Assembly: GCF_033118175.1 (NCBI RefSeq)
Contig: NC_083691.1
Coordinates: 19,069,001 to 19,133,000, forward strand
Direction: 5' to 3'
Length of the DNA: 64,000 nucleotides
Origin: Dama dama
Lineage: Eukaryota > Chordata > Mammalia > Artiodactyla > Cervidae
Part shown: positions 12,627-24,636 of the stretch, one piece after another
Layout: each line of letters opens with the position of its first letter
Numbering within the stretch: the first letter of the stretch is position 1
Position numbers and translations under genes: made by a program
The notes under the pieces: generated by a model
Told to the model about the DNA's origin: nothing
The model's input: only the letters and a program-made list of their open reading frames with translations
Database searches by the model: none

Positions 12627-13544
12627 TGCACATATGCACCTTTTGTATGAAATTTGTGACTGCTGATGTCTTAACTTTCAGTTACAGCAAAGAAGAGAGG
12701 AAATTAATCATTTTTTCCTCTAATTGAGGCCTAACCTATTTTTCCTTTCACTTTAAATCCTCATCTGTCATATACATCCTTTATTCTATTTTCAGATTCT
12801 TTGTCCTTTACAGACTTCCCTAGGTACCCCCTTCCTGCATTTATGTCTCATGTTCTCTCTTGTCTGGTCTTGTTTGGCTCTTTCCAAGGAAGGAGGGGTG
12901 ATGAGAGTGAGGGGAAAGTCAACTTTTAGAAAGTTGAATTCAAAGCCTGTTAAGAGTGGGCTGTGGGCAGGCCAAGGGGGACTGTCTGAGGAAGTTTTGA
13001 AGCTTGGGTTAGCCTATGGGCCTGCAACTACAGTCAGATGAGTTTCTGGGATCATGGGCCCCCCAGGCTGTTATAGTTATATGGCCTAAGTTTTAAAGGA
13101 GTCAGGGCAGGGCAAGATATGGTGGAAGACTAGAGCTTCCAAAAGTTATGTGATTTATACAATCAGCTGAAGAGACTCGGATCTGCCCTGTTCTGAGATC
13201 TCTACAGTTAGGACCTCTTTACTCTGCATTGCAACCTGATTCCAAAGGTTGACAGTCATCAGATGCCTTCCAAGGCTCAGGGTCAGGAGGAAGTAGGGTG
13301 ACACAACCTCTGAATAAAGGAGACCCCTGCCCGTCTCAGTCCCACCAGCACCACCAGCTTCAAAGGCATTCAGACTCCCCCTCTTTTTTGGAGAATTCTG
13401 GGCATCATCCTTACCTGATCCTCACTAGGCCATACCTTCTGCCGGTCACATTGGTGCAGCAAAGTGTGGGGACACTTGGTCTCCAGTTAATCATGACTTA
13501 TCAAACTTGAGGATAATTTCTTTCCTGGAGAGTGGGTTCATTTC
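12627..13544. other. Unassigned AT-richer stretch
   Basis: No gene or clearly named repeat is seen. Confidence 0.4.
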
Positions 13545-14662
13545 TTATAGCTGCAGTGACAAATGACTATAAACTTGGTGGCTTAACACAACACATATTC
13601 AAGATAGTGAGAAGACGCAATCCAGACTGGAAGAAGGTGTTTGCAAAAGACATAACTGATAAAGGACTATTATCATCCAAAACATACAAATAACTTTAAA
13701 AACACAACAGTAAGAAAACTAACAGTCTGATTACAAAATGAGCCTAGGGTCTTAACAGACTCTTCAACAAAACAGGCAGACAGATGGTAAGGAAGTGTAT
13801 GAAAAGACACTTCACATCGCATGTCACATGTTAATTTGCACATTAGCAAACTGCAGATTAATACCCCCATGAAACATTACTGGAAACATTAATGGACAAC
13901 TGGAAACATTACTGGACAACTCTCAGAAAGGCTAAAATCGGAGACAAGGACAACGCCAAATGCCGGAGAGGATGTGGGGTCACAGGAACCCTCATCCATC
14001 GCTGGTGGGAATATGAACCGATACAATATCTGGAAGACAGTTTGGTGGTGTCTGACAAAACTCAGCAGACAATCCAGCAATTGTACTCCTTGGTATTTAT
14101 CCAAAGGACCTGAGACTTTGTGTCCACACAAAACCTGCACATGGATGTTTATAGCAGCTTTATTCATGATTGCCAAGACTTGGGAGCAACCAAGATGTCC
14201 TTCAGTAGCTAAGTGGATAAATAAACTGTGGTGCATTCAGACAATGGGATGTTATTCAGCGAGAAAAAGAAATGAGCTATCAAGCCATGCAGGGACATAA
14301 AGGAAACAAACGCATGTTAGTGTAAGTGAAAGAAGTCAATCTGAAAAGGCTACTTGGTGTATGATTCCAACTATATGACATTTGAGGAAGGCAAAATGAT
14401 GGGGACAGTAAAAAGATCAGTGTTTGCCAGGGTTTGGGGGAAGGGGAGAATAAACAGGCAGAGCACAGTGGACTTTTAGGGCCGTGAAACCATTCTGTAC
14501 AATATTGTAAAGGTGGATGTATGTTATTCATTAGTGCAAATCCATAGAATGGGCAATACTAAGAGTGAACCTTAATGTAAACTATAAACACTGGTGACAG
14601 TGATGCATCAGTGTAGGTTCATCAGTTGTAACAAATGTCCTGCTCTGGGGGAGAGAATGCTG

Positions 14663-14872
14663 ATGATGAAAGTGAAAGTTAATCGTTCAGTCATGTCCAA
14701 TTCTTTGCAAACCCATGGACTGTAGCCCTCCAGGCTCCTCTGTCCATGGAATTCTCCAGGCAAGAATACTGGGGTGGGTTGCCATTTCATCCTTCATGGA
14801 ATCTTCCTGACCCAGGGTTTGAACCTGGGTATCCTGTATTGTAGGCAGATTCTTAACCATCTGACCCATCAG
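14663..14872 (-). mobile_element. Bov-tA SINE inside L1
   Basis: Reverse-complement SINE: gttcagtcatgtccaattc, then ctccatggaattctccagg, then ggtttgaacctgggtatcc and cagattcttaaccatctga. L1 sequence lies on both sides. Confidence 0.9.
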
Positions 14873-14983
14873 ATGGGGAGGCTGTATTTGTGTGAGGGCA
14901 GGGAATTTGTGTTGTTATGGGAAATCTCTGTACTTTCTGCTCAGTTTTGCTGTGAATGTAAAACTGTTCTGAAAAGTAAGGTC

Positions 14984-15258
14984 TCTTGGGTCCCTTGTGG
15001 TTCAGTGGTTAAGACTCATGCTCCCAGTGCAGAGAGCATGGGTTCGATCCCTCATCTGGTAAGACCTCACATGCCTTGGAGCAACTAAGTCCGTGTGCTC
15101 TAGTGCCCAGGAGCCGAGACTACTGAGCCCACGGCCCATAACTATTGAAGCTCGCAAGCCCTAGAGCCCATGCTCTGCAACCCAAGAAGCCACCGCAGTG
15201 AGAAGCCTGCAGCAGTGAAGACCCAGGGCAGCCAAAGTAAATAAATAAATAAAGTCTA
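14984..15258 (+). mobile_element. CHR-2-type SINE, long form
   Basis: A tRNA-derived head (cccttgtggttcagtggttaag, gggttcgatccctc) is followed by the long body ending gcagtgaagacccagggcagcc and an ataaata tail. It sits in the A-rich end of the surrounding L1. Confidence 0.85.
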
Positions 15259-15735
15259 TCAAAAAAACACACCACACATTTGTTCTCTTATAGTTCTGGA
15301 GGTGGGAAGTCTGAAATCAGTTTCATGAGGCTGAAACTCAGGTACCTTCGGGGTTCTGGGGGAGAACCATATCCAGGCCTCTTCTCTTTCTAGAGCCGCA
15401 CGTCTTGGCTCGTGCCTCCCCCCTCCAACTTCAAGGCCAGCAGTGAAACGTCTTCAGGCCTCTCTGCTCTGTCTCACGTTGCATTCTCCTCTCTGGCAAA
15501 AGCTCCCTCTCTCGCCCTCATTTAAGGACACCTGTAGCTGTGTTTAGGGCTCAACTAGTAATTAGGGATAATTTCCTCATTTTAAGATCCCTAACTTGAT
15601 CACACCCACGAAGACCCTCTTTTCATATACGGTCACGTTTATAGGCTTAGGGATTAGGACCTGGATGCCTTATGTGGGGGGAGCATTAGCTGACCACACG
15701 TCGACAGGGGCCTGGGCCACATAGAAGCATGATAG

Positions 15736-15862
15736 GAACTTCCCTGGTGGTCCAGTGGTTAAGTCTCAGGGCTCCCAGTGCAAGGGGCATAGGTTCCATC
15801 CCTCATCAGGTAACTAAGATCCCATATGCTGTGTCACATGGCCTAAATAAACAAAAAAACTT
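15736..15862 (+). mobile_element. CHR-type SINE, short form
   Basis: Contains acttccctggtggtccagtgg, ggttccatccctcatcagg and an A-rich tail after catggcctaaataaac. Confidence 0.88.
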
Positions 15863-17046
15863 TCTTAAATATATGGAAATGTTAATTTTAAATTAAAGTC
15901 AATAGGCTCGGAAGAGCTGGGATTGCCCACACCCCTCTGGCCTTGCCCAGGGTTCGGCCCTCTGGGTTTGCAGGGTCTTCCTCAAGGGATCACCTCCCCT
16001 GGAGCAGGAGTCCAGCTCACCTCTCTGAAAACGTCCTGCCCAGATTTGCCGAGAATTCCTGAACATTCCAGCAGCCTTAGCTACAAGTACCCAGTGGGCT
16101 CCATTTTAAGCAAACCCAATATAGAAAACCCCACATGAGTCAGCCGCTATTCCCAGGCCAGATGAAAACCGCACTTGGCAGCCAAGCCACCTTGCAGATC
16201 CTTTTCAACACATGTTTCCTGGTGCATTTAAAGTTTTCAGTCCCACAAACCCTTATTTGGTGCCAAGTGCTGGGATGGGTACCGAGCTGGGGGCCCCAGA
16301 GAAAGATTCCTGTGGCTCTGAGAAGGCAGGAGCTGTGTCCTGGGCAGAGAGGGGCCATCGACAGGCGGAGAACACCCCTGCATGTCCCCGGAGCCATCAC
16401 CTTCCTGAATTGGCTGAACTCAGCAGGATTTCCACCTGGCAGCTCTGTGTGGAGCGGAGCTCCCTGCCTGCTGGCACCACCCAGCTCATCTTCGGAGGCT
16501 GGAGATGCTGCCAAGAGCGAACCTCCCTCCGGGTCGAGTTATACCCTGGCTTGGCCGCGTAGCAGCTGCCCTGCATGGACCAACCCTTCTCAGGGCTCTG
16601 CTCTCCATCTGCTCCCGGGAATTAGTCTCTGGGAACTAAGGTTTCCCAAACTGTCAGGGTGGAACCTGGCGGCCTCCTTCCTCCTGCATCTGGGGGGGTG
16701 GCTCAGTGCCAGGACTTGGGCTGTAAGGATGTGAAAGACCTCAGCCAAGTGGGCGGCAGACTCCCACACAAAGTGCCACAGCTCTGTCTCCAGGCTGAAC
16801 GCACACGCTGGAGGGCGGTGGGAGCAGAGGTGTCCAGGGGTTGGTGAAGCGAGGCTGGTGAGCACGCCTGCAGGTGAGCATGCCCACCTAGTTAGGGGCC
16901 CCCTCCACCTCCATCCCAGGGCCTGCACTCCAGCCTTTACATTCCAGCTAACATTTTCCAGTGCTGGTGCTGAGAGGACCCCACTGAATCTCCCTGCCAG
17001 TGATTATTATCATCCGCGGCCCTGATTCTAAGAGGCCACCTACTGA
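15863..17046. other. Unique stretch with probable L2/MIR scrap
   Basis: About 16215-16330 resembles old L2/MIR text (cttatttggtgccaagtgctgggatgg). The open frame at 16135-16734 (+) has no recognisable domain and runs through this repeat, so it is not annotated as a gene. Confidence 0.4.
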
Positions 17047-17163
17047 AAATGGCAACCCACTCCAGTATTCTTGCCTGGAGAATTCCACGAGCAGAAGAAC
17101 CTGGCAGGATATCGTCCATGGGGGTTGCAAAGAGTCGGACACGACTGAGCGACTAACACACAC
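17047..17163 (+). mobile_element. Bov-tA/Bov-A SINE, 5'-truncated
   Basis: Only the tail half is present: ggcaacccactccagtattc through cggacacgactgagcgac. Confidence 0.88.
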
Positions 17164-17353
17164 TGAAAGATGCACCTGCAATCTCAAAAGATCACGAAGA
17201 GAGGGGCTGGACCACATTACGAGATCCACTAGATTTCCACACGCACTATCACGCGTGTGTGTGGCTGAGGGGTTGAGGATGCAGCTTAGAATTAAAGAGA
17301 TGTAGTGAACAAATGTGAAGCATGAGGAGAACCATATCTCAGAGAGCATAGTG

Positions 17354-18017
17354 CAGCAGTTCTCAAAGTGTGATCCAGGGGCACATCCGGGGTTCCCCAA
17401 GACCTTTACAAAGGATCTGCAGATCAAAACTATTACCACAGCAATAGTATGACACATTTGATTTCATTATTCGAGTTCTCTCCTGAAGGTACAGTGATGT
17501 TTCCCAAATGTGTACATGATTATAGTAAATTAAATGGGCAAGTATATTAATCCTTTATCAAGCTAGACATTAAAGGTATTTGCAAGGGGGGAGGGGGAAA
17601 AAGGCATTTGCAAAAAGGTAAAAGAATGCCTGCCACTCTTCTCATTAAAGGTGTTTAATTTTAGAAAATACAGGCTTTTTAAAATTTTAAATGTTACTAT
17701 GTAACAGACATATTTTTAAGTTAATAAAAACTTTTGAGATTTCAATTTCTAATTCAATATATTGATAAATATAATCCCCAAATAGAGAATCTTTTGAGTC
17801 CTCAATAATTTTTTAAAATATGTGTTTATTTGTTTATTTATCTGTACCAGGACTTAGTTGTGACGTGAGGGATCCAGTTCCCTGATCAGGGATTGGACCC
17901 CGGCCCCTTGCATTGGGAGCTTAGAGTCTTAGCCACTGGACCACCAGGGAAGTCCTGGGTCCTCAATAATTTTAAAGAGTGGAAGGAGTCTTGACACCAG
18001 AAAGTTTAAGAATGCTG
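17354..18017 (+). mobile_element. hAT-Charlie-type DNA transposon fossil
   Basis: Starts with cagcagttctcaaagtgtg and ends with agtttaagaatgctg; the ends are imperfect inverted repeats of the hAT type. Internal words (ccccaagacctttacaaagg; gatcaaaactatt; gtcctcaataattttaaagag) match the Charlie layout as I remember it. It is non-autonomous, AT-rich and interrupted by a CHR SINE. Confidence 0.7.
17813..17958 (-). mobile_element. CHR-type SINE inside hAT element
   Basis: Reverse complement of CHR: ttccctgatcagggattgg, then ccactggaccaccagggaag. It is flanked by a perfect 15-bp target-site duplication, gtcctcaataatttt, at 17798-17812 and 17959-17973. Confidence 0.92.
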
Positions 18018-19714
18018 GTCGGGGCCAGCCCCGCCAGAGCATAAAAGCTTTGCTGTATCACATGGGGACGCTGCAGACAGCTCCAAGCCTGTGGCAGGAG
18101 ACAGGGCTCGTGGGCAGGTTTGGCTGCACCAGGCCCACGTGGCTCTGGGCAAATCATGTGGTTTCTCTGGACCCCACCATCTCCTCCCCACACCCAGGGA
18201 GGTCTGGGGGAGGGAAGGAAAATCCAGAACCAGTGAGGACCCAAAGGGAGGCCAAGTATGGCCAAGGGGCACATGGCTTTGAAGCTGTAAGCTCCATACA
18301 GACACTGGCGCTACCACCTTACATGTTGCTCCCTGGGTATCAGGGTTATGTCACTAACAAGAAGCCAAAACTACAGAAGCTGTGTAAACGGCAGGCAGGG
18401 AGTGATTTCGTACACACACACAGACTTGCACACCTGCTGTGGGAGGCACTCTGGTGTTGGCCTGTTTCTGGCCCCCAGCTCTGGCGTAAGTCAGATGAGC
18501 CAGGTTTTCTGACTTTGAAAGGTAGGGAGGGAGTGAGCGTGGAGGGCAGGACAAGGCTGATCCTCTCTGCTGGTCCTCAGTCTTGTTCCCAAGCACGTGG
18601 AGCTGGGACAAGCCTGGAAGCAAGAAGGGCCCCACCCTGTCATCTCCTGGGTGGACCCCAAGGGTCCTTGAGCACGCGAGGCTGGACACACGGGCACAGG
18701 GGGCCGAGGATGGAAGAAGCTGTGGCTGACTCGCTGGGTGACCTTTCTTGTTCCAGGGCCTCAGTCCACCAGCCATGAAATGAGAGAGCTAGAGTCTACT
18801 GTGGGGTCTGGCCCTTCCACAGGGAGCCTCGCTCTGGTTTCTAAGGGCTTCTCCCAGAGGAAGGTGCCCAGGAATCAAGCCCACAAGGCTGCCTGGCTCC
18901 ACCTGGTGCCAGTCCCCTTCCTCAGGCTAGCAAGGAGCCTCATCGGGTCAGCCTTGCCCGAGATGCCCCAAGCCAGATCTTGCCAAGTTGGCACCCCAGG
19001 CTGAGTGGGAAGTGTGTGTATGTGCATGTGTGTGCCCTGCCTCTGTTTACACGAGAAGGACTTATCTATTTGGCTCCTCCTTGACCTCAGGAAAAGGACA
19101 GAGTCAGACCCCTCCCGACATCCCTTTAGCTCCCGCCCCCGAGGGAGGGCTCACCCTTGAGACCTCACAGGATGGTGGACTACAGGACGTGCTTTCCTAG
19201 AGCCCTGAATGCCAGGCAGGGGTGTCATGACCATGCTCCCCTGCAGGAAAGAGGTTGCAAGCCTGCACCCCATTGCGTACACGTTTACTCATTCTCATTA
19301 TATACAAGGGTTCTTGTACTGATGTGTTATGTAAATTATGAAATGATTCCCAAATAGAAACTTTAAAAGGATGAATCAAATCGCACCAAGGAGCTGGTTT
19401 CTAACAACCAGTGGGTTGTCCCCCACCCACAACACCCCCAGGGGGCCCACACTCTGCTTAAAACTTTAGAGGGATCCATCTTTTGAGGACCCTTGAGCTC
19501 AGGCTTTGTCTCCCTGCTGGCAGCATCAGCCTTTACCTGGCCCACGTCCTGGCTGTCCCCTGGGGGCAGTCTCTGCCAGGAACTCTTGGTCCTAAAGGAG
19601 GCCCTCGAGTCAGGCTTTAATGGTTTGGCCCCACTTTAGAGATGGGGGGACCAAAGTACAGGGAATTCGGTAATGAGGGGAACCTGACCATGACCGCAGG
19701 AAGCTGAATCCATT
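18018..19714. other. Unique stretch with MIR-like scrap
   Basis: About 18720-18800 resembles the MIR core (ggctgactcgctgggtgacc ... ccatgaaatgagag). The 242-codon open frame at 18050-18778 (+) crosses this and has no recognisable domain. Confidence 0.4.
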
Positions 19715-19826
19715 CCTGTGTGTGCATGTGTGTGTGTGTATGTATATATGTATTTATGTATGTGCATGTGTGTATGTGTGTGTATGTGTGTATGTATGCA
19801 TGTGTGTGTGTGTGTGTGTGCATGCA
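19715..19826. repeat. (TG)n/(TATG)n microsatellite
   Basis: An impure run of tgtg, tatg and catg words including a long pure TG block at about 19802-19820. Length polymorphism is likely. Confidence 0.9.
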
Positions 19827-19849
19827 GAGATATACCTATGCAACCATGT

Positions 19850-20420
19850 AACTCAGATTGGGACCTGAACCCACAGTCTTTTAACTGAGATCACACACTT
19901 GGTCTCAGGACCTAATGAAGCTCAGGTTCTTGATGTCTCATGGCAGAAAGAAATCAGTGAGAGACCAAGTGACGGGTAAGAAGGAAGACACACAGTCCAC
20001 AGACAGGGTGTGGACCATCTCAGTTGGTGAGAGTGACATCAGGGTATGGGGTCGTCTGTTGTTACAAGGGTGGGAATTTTATAGGCTAATGAGTGGGAGG
20101 AGCATTTCAGCAATTTTGGGGGAGGGGCGGGGATTTCCAGGAGTTGGGCCGGTGCCCACTTCTGGGTCTCTGGTCAGCCTCAGAGCCATCATGGCGCCGG
20201 TGGGTATGTCACTTAGCTTGCTACTGTGTTCCAGTGAGCAAGTGCTGGGGCTCACCGTCTGCTGGAAGTCCCGCCATCTTGGACCTAGTTGATCCTAATC
20301 AGCTTGTGTTGTGTCCTTGGATGCATTCTTGTAAAGGTTGTGCCCTGCCCCCTCCCCTCCTGTCTCACCCACCCCCTCTGCTTCCTGTGAGCAACTTCCT
20401 TCCTTTGTGAGGCTTAGATT
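19850..20420 (+). mobile_element. Possible ERV-type LTR
   Basis: Words such as ttttataggctaatgagtggg, aggagcatttcagcaatttt, ccgccatcttggacctagttg and gtaaaggttgtgccctgcccc resemble the U3-R part of solitary mammalian endogenous-retrovirus LTRs. There is no adjacent internal retroviral sequence. The family is not assigned and the boundaries are vague. Confidence 0.3.
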
Positions 20421-21140
20421 AGAAGGATCACAGATGGACCTGCCTGCTTCTTCCCAGGAACTGGAGTCAGACACCCAGTGGCAGCAAACCTGGAGACCCC
20501 TGCCTGATGGGGGACAGCGTCCTGCAGGCCCAGATCCCACGCAAGCCAGGCAGACGGCCTCCTCACACCCACCCCCCGGGTTGCACACACAGGCCTGGGT
20601 GGGACTCACCCAGCCCTACTTTTCTCTTTTTCTTTCAGACCGTCTGGCCGATTCATATTTTCCAAAAGCCCTAGTGACCTCACCATCTCTTGTGGTTGTG
20701 GCTGGGTTAAATTTTTTTTTTTTCTAACTTCCTTTTACTCTTTCCAGCTGATTTAACTTTCCACGCTCAAGGCCAAATTACATGCCAGTGACTCCCTACA
20801 GATGCAGCGGCAGCCATTGGTTCAGGCCGGGCTCCGAGCGGGGAAATCCCAAGCTCCTTCCCAGAGGCAGGGGCAGAGCCCTGAGAGGGAGAAGGCAGGG
20901 CTGGTGTCAGGGGCACCCGGGCACCCGGTCTGCAGGAAAGAGGGCTTCTCCGGCCCCACCCCACACACCACACTGAATGGCCATGGCCCCTGCCCCTCCG
21001 ACTGTCCATGCAGAGCTCATCTCCCCACCCTGCCGCCTCTTTACCAGGCAAACTTACTCATCCATCAGGACTCATTGCAGGCAGGGCCTGCTTTGAAAGC
21101 CCACTGGGGGCTCCCAGTTTGGAGGAGACACCCTTCCCCC
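20421..21140. other. Unassigned non-coding stretch
   Basis: No gene is seen. A poly-T tract lies at about 20711-20724. Confidence 0.4.
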
Positions 21141-21555
21141 GCTGTTAGGGTTGAACTGTGCCCCTTCTGCATTCATACTATCAAGTCCTAACCCCTAGTA
21201 ACTCAGAATGTGACTGGATTTGGAGAAAGGGCCCTAAGGAGGTAATTAGGGTGAAGTGAGGTCATGTGAATGGGCCTCAATCCAACATGACTGGTGTCCT
21301 TATAAGAAGAGGAGATGAGGCTACAGAGGAGTCAGACAGAGGGACAGCCACATGAGGACACGGGGAGAAGGCGGCCAACTCCAAGCCAAGGAGGGAGACC
21401 CCAGGGACCGCCCCCCCACCCCCGCCGCGACACCTTGGTCTCAGACTTGCAGCCTCCAGAGATGTGAGGGAAGACATTTCTGTGGTGTAAGACCCCCATC
21501 TGTTGACTAACCCCCTCTCCCCCATTTGCTATGGCAGCCCCAGGAGACTAACACA
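21141..21555 (+). mobile_element. MLT1/MaLR LTR
   Basis: Reads as a solitary MLT1: gttgaactgtgcccc, aagtcctaacccctagtaac, tccttataagaagagg, cacatgaggacacggggagaaggcggcc and an end at tatggcagccccaggagactaacac. Old and diverged. Confidence 0.88.
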
Positions 21556-22920
21556 CTCCCTCTGCCCTCTCGCCTCCCTGACACCCATCCTGCCAGCTAG
21601 CCCTGTGTTGAAATGCACCCTTTACCCTGATGTCTCCCTCTCTGGACACTGACTTCCCCAGAGAAGAATTCATCTTGCCCTCAGGGTCCAGATGTCTAGG
21701 TTCTTTCCAGACCATTTATCAGAAGGAACTAAGTTTTTCTTCAAACACACACACTTTCTACAGCTCCCAAGGTCGCGGAAGAAATGAGTAGTGAGCCTGG
21801 GCACACAGATTCTTCAACCTTCTCGAGAATTCCGGGGGCACCTGACAGTACTTTCGAATGGTTCTCTGCAGTTATTCCTGGATGATGCCCTCAGGTACCA
21901 CCGGTCCCTGGCCACAGAGCCTCCCCAGTGTCCCTATGTCACTGGGCTGCGACAGCTGCTTGTACCTGTCTTCGTGTGAATCCATTACATCCCCAAATCC
22001 ACTTCTGTCCATTATGCTTCTTCCTAAAAAGACCTAGTGTATTAAACATACATACAATGTTAAAATGTGGATTTAAAGAGTTGTTTCTCTGACCACTAAG
22101 TTAAATGCTTTGAAAAGGATTAATTCCAGGTGAGTTGTGTTCAATGTCTCACTCCTGAATTAAGCTTGTTGCCATAGCCAGTCTCCAGGAGGGCCCTCTT
22201 AGTGTTCCCATCTTATGTGACCCTCTCCCACACTGAATCAAGACTGCTCTGTGAGACCCAAGAGGCAATAGCGTAACACTGAAGTGTTTTCCAAGGTGAG
22301 ATCATGGGAGGTATTGCAGCTTCTGCCTGGTTTCTCCTGGGTCACTTGCTCTGGGAGGCAGCCGTCCTACCAAAACGACACTCAAGAGTCTTGGAGAGGC
22401 CCACGCAGAGCAGGGCTGAGTCCTCCCACTGCCAGCCGGCCCCAGGGCTGTGAGGAAGCAGATAGGGAGGTGGGCCCTGCAGTGCCCCCAACCTTCTCAC
22501 GAGGGCAGCCCTAGCTGTCACCTGGCAGCAGCCTCATAAGAAATCCTGAGCAGATGTGTGTGGATGAGAAACGTTGCCCTCTATTTCAGCAAACAAACAA
22601 TGTTACCTTCCATCAGGCCATCAGCAGATATGCACCCTGGTGGAAATTCAGGATGGAGAAAAGTAGGATACTGGTCTAAGATAAGATATATATGAAAGGA
22701 ATAATTTCAGTAGCCCAGACTCTTGCCTCTGCCCATACACAGAAAAGCAGTATACTTTTCCTTAACTTCTCTATGTCGCTTTTTTGGCAATCAGTAGCAA
22801 TACTTTGGTTACATTTTTTTTCAGTAAAAACTCTTATATGTCCTGGCTCCTCCCTTACCTCTTTGGCACAGTCCCTCAGAGCTTTCCAAGAGGCTGCCTC
22901 CTGGGCTATGGTCCTTGGTG
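21556..22920. other. Unassigned stretch
   Basis: No gene or named repeat is seen. The DNA is a mixture of unique sequence and possible decayed repeats. Confidence 0.35.
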
Positions 22921-23143
22921 TGAGCATGCGTGCTCAGTTGCCAAGTTGTGTCTGACTCTTTGTGATGCTATGGACCGTAGCCCACCAGGCTCCTCTGTCC
23001 ATGGGATTCTCCAGGCAAGAATACTAGAGTGGGTTGCCATGCCCTCCTCCAGTGGATCTTCCCAACCCAGGGACTGAACCTGTATCTCCTGTGTCTCCTG
23101 CATTACAAGTGGATTCTTTACCCACTGAACCACCTGGGAAGCC
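22921..23143 (-). mobile_element. Bov-tA SINE
   Basis: Reverse complement: ctcagttgccaagttgtgtc, tccatgggattctccagg, ggatcttcccaacccaggg, cactgaaccacctgggaagcc. Confidence 0.92.
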
Positions 23144-23339
23144 TACAGTCCTTAGGAAGTTCCCCAAATAAAACATAACTCAAAACTTTTATGTTGTCCG
23201 TTTTTTCCCAGTCGACACTAGTACAGTCCAGTTGTTTCTGAATTCCTGGCCATAGACACTGAGACAGAAAGAATGATTCACATTGCTTCCAGCCACTGAG
23301 GACTGAAGTGATTTGTAACATAGCGATGAATAACCAGCA

Positions 23340-23791
23340 CCCAAAGCTATGATTTTTCCAGCAGTCACATACGGATATGAGAGCTGGGCTGCAAAGAAGG
23401 CTGAGGGCTGAAGAATTGATGCTTTTGAACTATGATGCTGGAGAAGACTCTTGAAAGTCCCTTGGACTGCAAGGAGATCAAACCAGTCAATCCTAAAGGA
23501 AATCAACACTGAAGATTCATTGTAAGGACTGATGCTAAAGCTGAAACTCCAATACTTTGGCCATTTGATGCAGAGAGTTGACTCATTGGAAAAGACCGTG
23601 AGGCTGGGAAAGACTGAAGGTGGGTGGAGAAGGTGACGACAGAGGGTGAGATGGTTGGATAGTATCACCGACTCAGTGGACATGATTTTGAGCAAACTCC
23701 GAGAGACAGTGAAGGACAAGGAAGCCAGGCATGCTTTAGTCCATGGGGTTGCAAAGAGGCAGACATGACCGAGGGACACAACAGCAGCAAC
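23340..23791 (+). mobile_element. BovB (RTE) LINE 3' end
   Basis: Sense-strand BovB tail: ggatatgagagctgggctgc, gaattgatgcttttgaact, ctgaaactccaatactttggcc, gagatggttggatagtatcaccg. It encodes the degraded C-terminal end of the RTE protein with several stops. Confidence 0.92.
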
Positions 23792-24227
23792 CAGCACCCA
23801 CAGGGAAGGGCTCTGTTAGAGGACTGAAGAAAAAATAACAACAGTCTGAAGAGTCTGCACTCAGGTTGTTTTAAGAGCTCTTCAGCCTTAAAGAAGCAGG
23901 AAGTAGGAGTCATAAGCAGTGCGGTGTGGGTGCTACTGATGTGAGAAGGCGACTCACGCTCCAACCTCGTGACCCAGCTTCCGAGGAGGTTTTGCCCTCA
24001 TGTCAGTCGACTGATGAAGGTACTGTTACATGATTTAAGTTAAAGATATTAAGGTATGCTTGAATTTTCAAAAATTATTTTCCACTGGGACTCACTTTTT
24101 TATGAACTAAACCAACACCAGTCCAGAAAACTTGGGGAGAGAGAGTTTCCATGGGATTCTGTACATACAAGTGGATGGCCCATTGTGCACGGACCTGGAA
24201 GGTTGAATGTCAATCAAACACTAAAAC

Positions 24228-24230
<3 letters not shown>

Positions 24231-24265
<35 letters not shown>

Positions 24266-24301
24266 TATATACACGCACACACATACACACACACACATAT
24301 A
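24231..24301. repeat. (TA)n(CA)n microsatellite
   Basis: A long pure TA block is followed by a CA/CATA block. It directly abuts the poly-T end of a minus-strand CHR SINE. Confidence 0.9.
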
Positions 24302-24460
24302 TAATTTATTTGGCTGTGTTGGGTCTTAGTTGTGGTAGGTGGATTCTTCATTGTGATGCATGAGCTCGGTAGTTTCAGCCCTTAGGGTTGTCCAAAGCAT
24401 GTGGGATCCTTTCTGACCAGGGATCAAACACATGGTTTCTTAACCACTAGACCACCAGGG

Positions 24461-24617
24461 GGGACTTTCCTGGTGGCTCAGATGGTAAAGGATCTACCTG
24501 CAATGCAGAAGGCCAGGGTTCAATCCCTAGATCAGGAAGATTCCCTGGAGAAGGGACAGGCTACCCACTCCAGTATCCTTGCCTGGAGAATTCCATGGAC
24601 AGAGGAGCCTGGTGGTT
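24461..24617 (+). mobile_element. Bov-tA SINE, tail-truncated
   Basis: Complete tRNA-like head (ctggtggctcagatggtaaag; gggttcaatccctag) but stops at gaggagcctggtgg. It is followed by a short spacer and a second copy. Confidence 0.9.
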
Positions 24618-24636
24618 TTAAATCATTTTGGGGGTC

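Larger units (their letters stand above)
13598..15275 (+). mobile_element. L1 (old, L1M-type) 3' part, itself interrupted
   Basis: About 1 kb of L1 ORF2 end and 3' UTR, with hallmark words such as catggatgtttatagcagctttattcatgattgcc and ggataaataaactgtggtgcattc. It resumes at 14873-14983 after a minus-strand SINE and ends at about 15275 after a CHR SINE. Frames are broken throughout. Confidence 0.85.
13545..15698 (-). mobile_element. MaLR-type LTR (minus), split by L1 and SINEs
   Basis: The left part (13545-13597, tgacaaatgactataaacttgg...) and right part (15276-15698, atagttctggaggtgggaagtctgaaat ... ggattaggacctggatgcc) read as one reverse-complemented MLT1-like LTR. An L1 and its nested SINEs occupy the middle. 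The family name is tentative; the split arrangement is clear. Confidence 0.6.

Noticed and set aside
16135..16734. A 199-codon + frame.
   Set aside because: No domain, crosses L2/MIR-like sequence, and overlapping frames of similar length exist on the other strand.
18050..18778. A 242-codon + frame, the longest outside the CpG island.
   Set aside because: No recognisable domain, no splice or promoter context, and its end runs through MIR-like text.
19850..20420. Possible full endogenous retrovirus.
   Set aside because: Only LTR-like text is seen; no gag, pol or env-like frame is adjacent and no second LTR is found.
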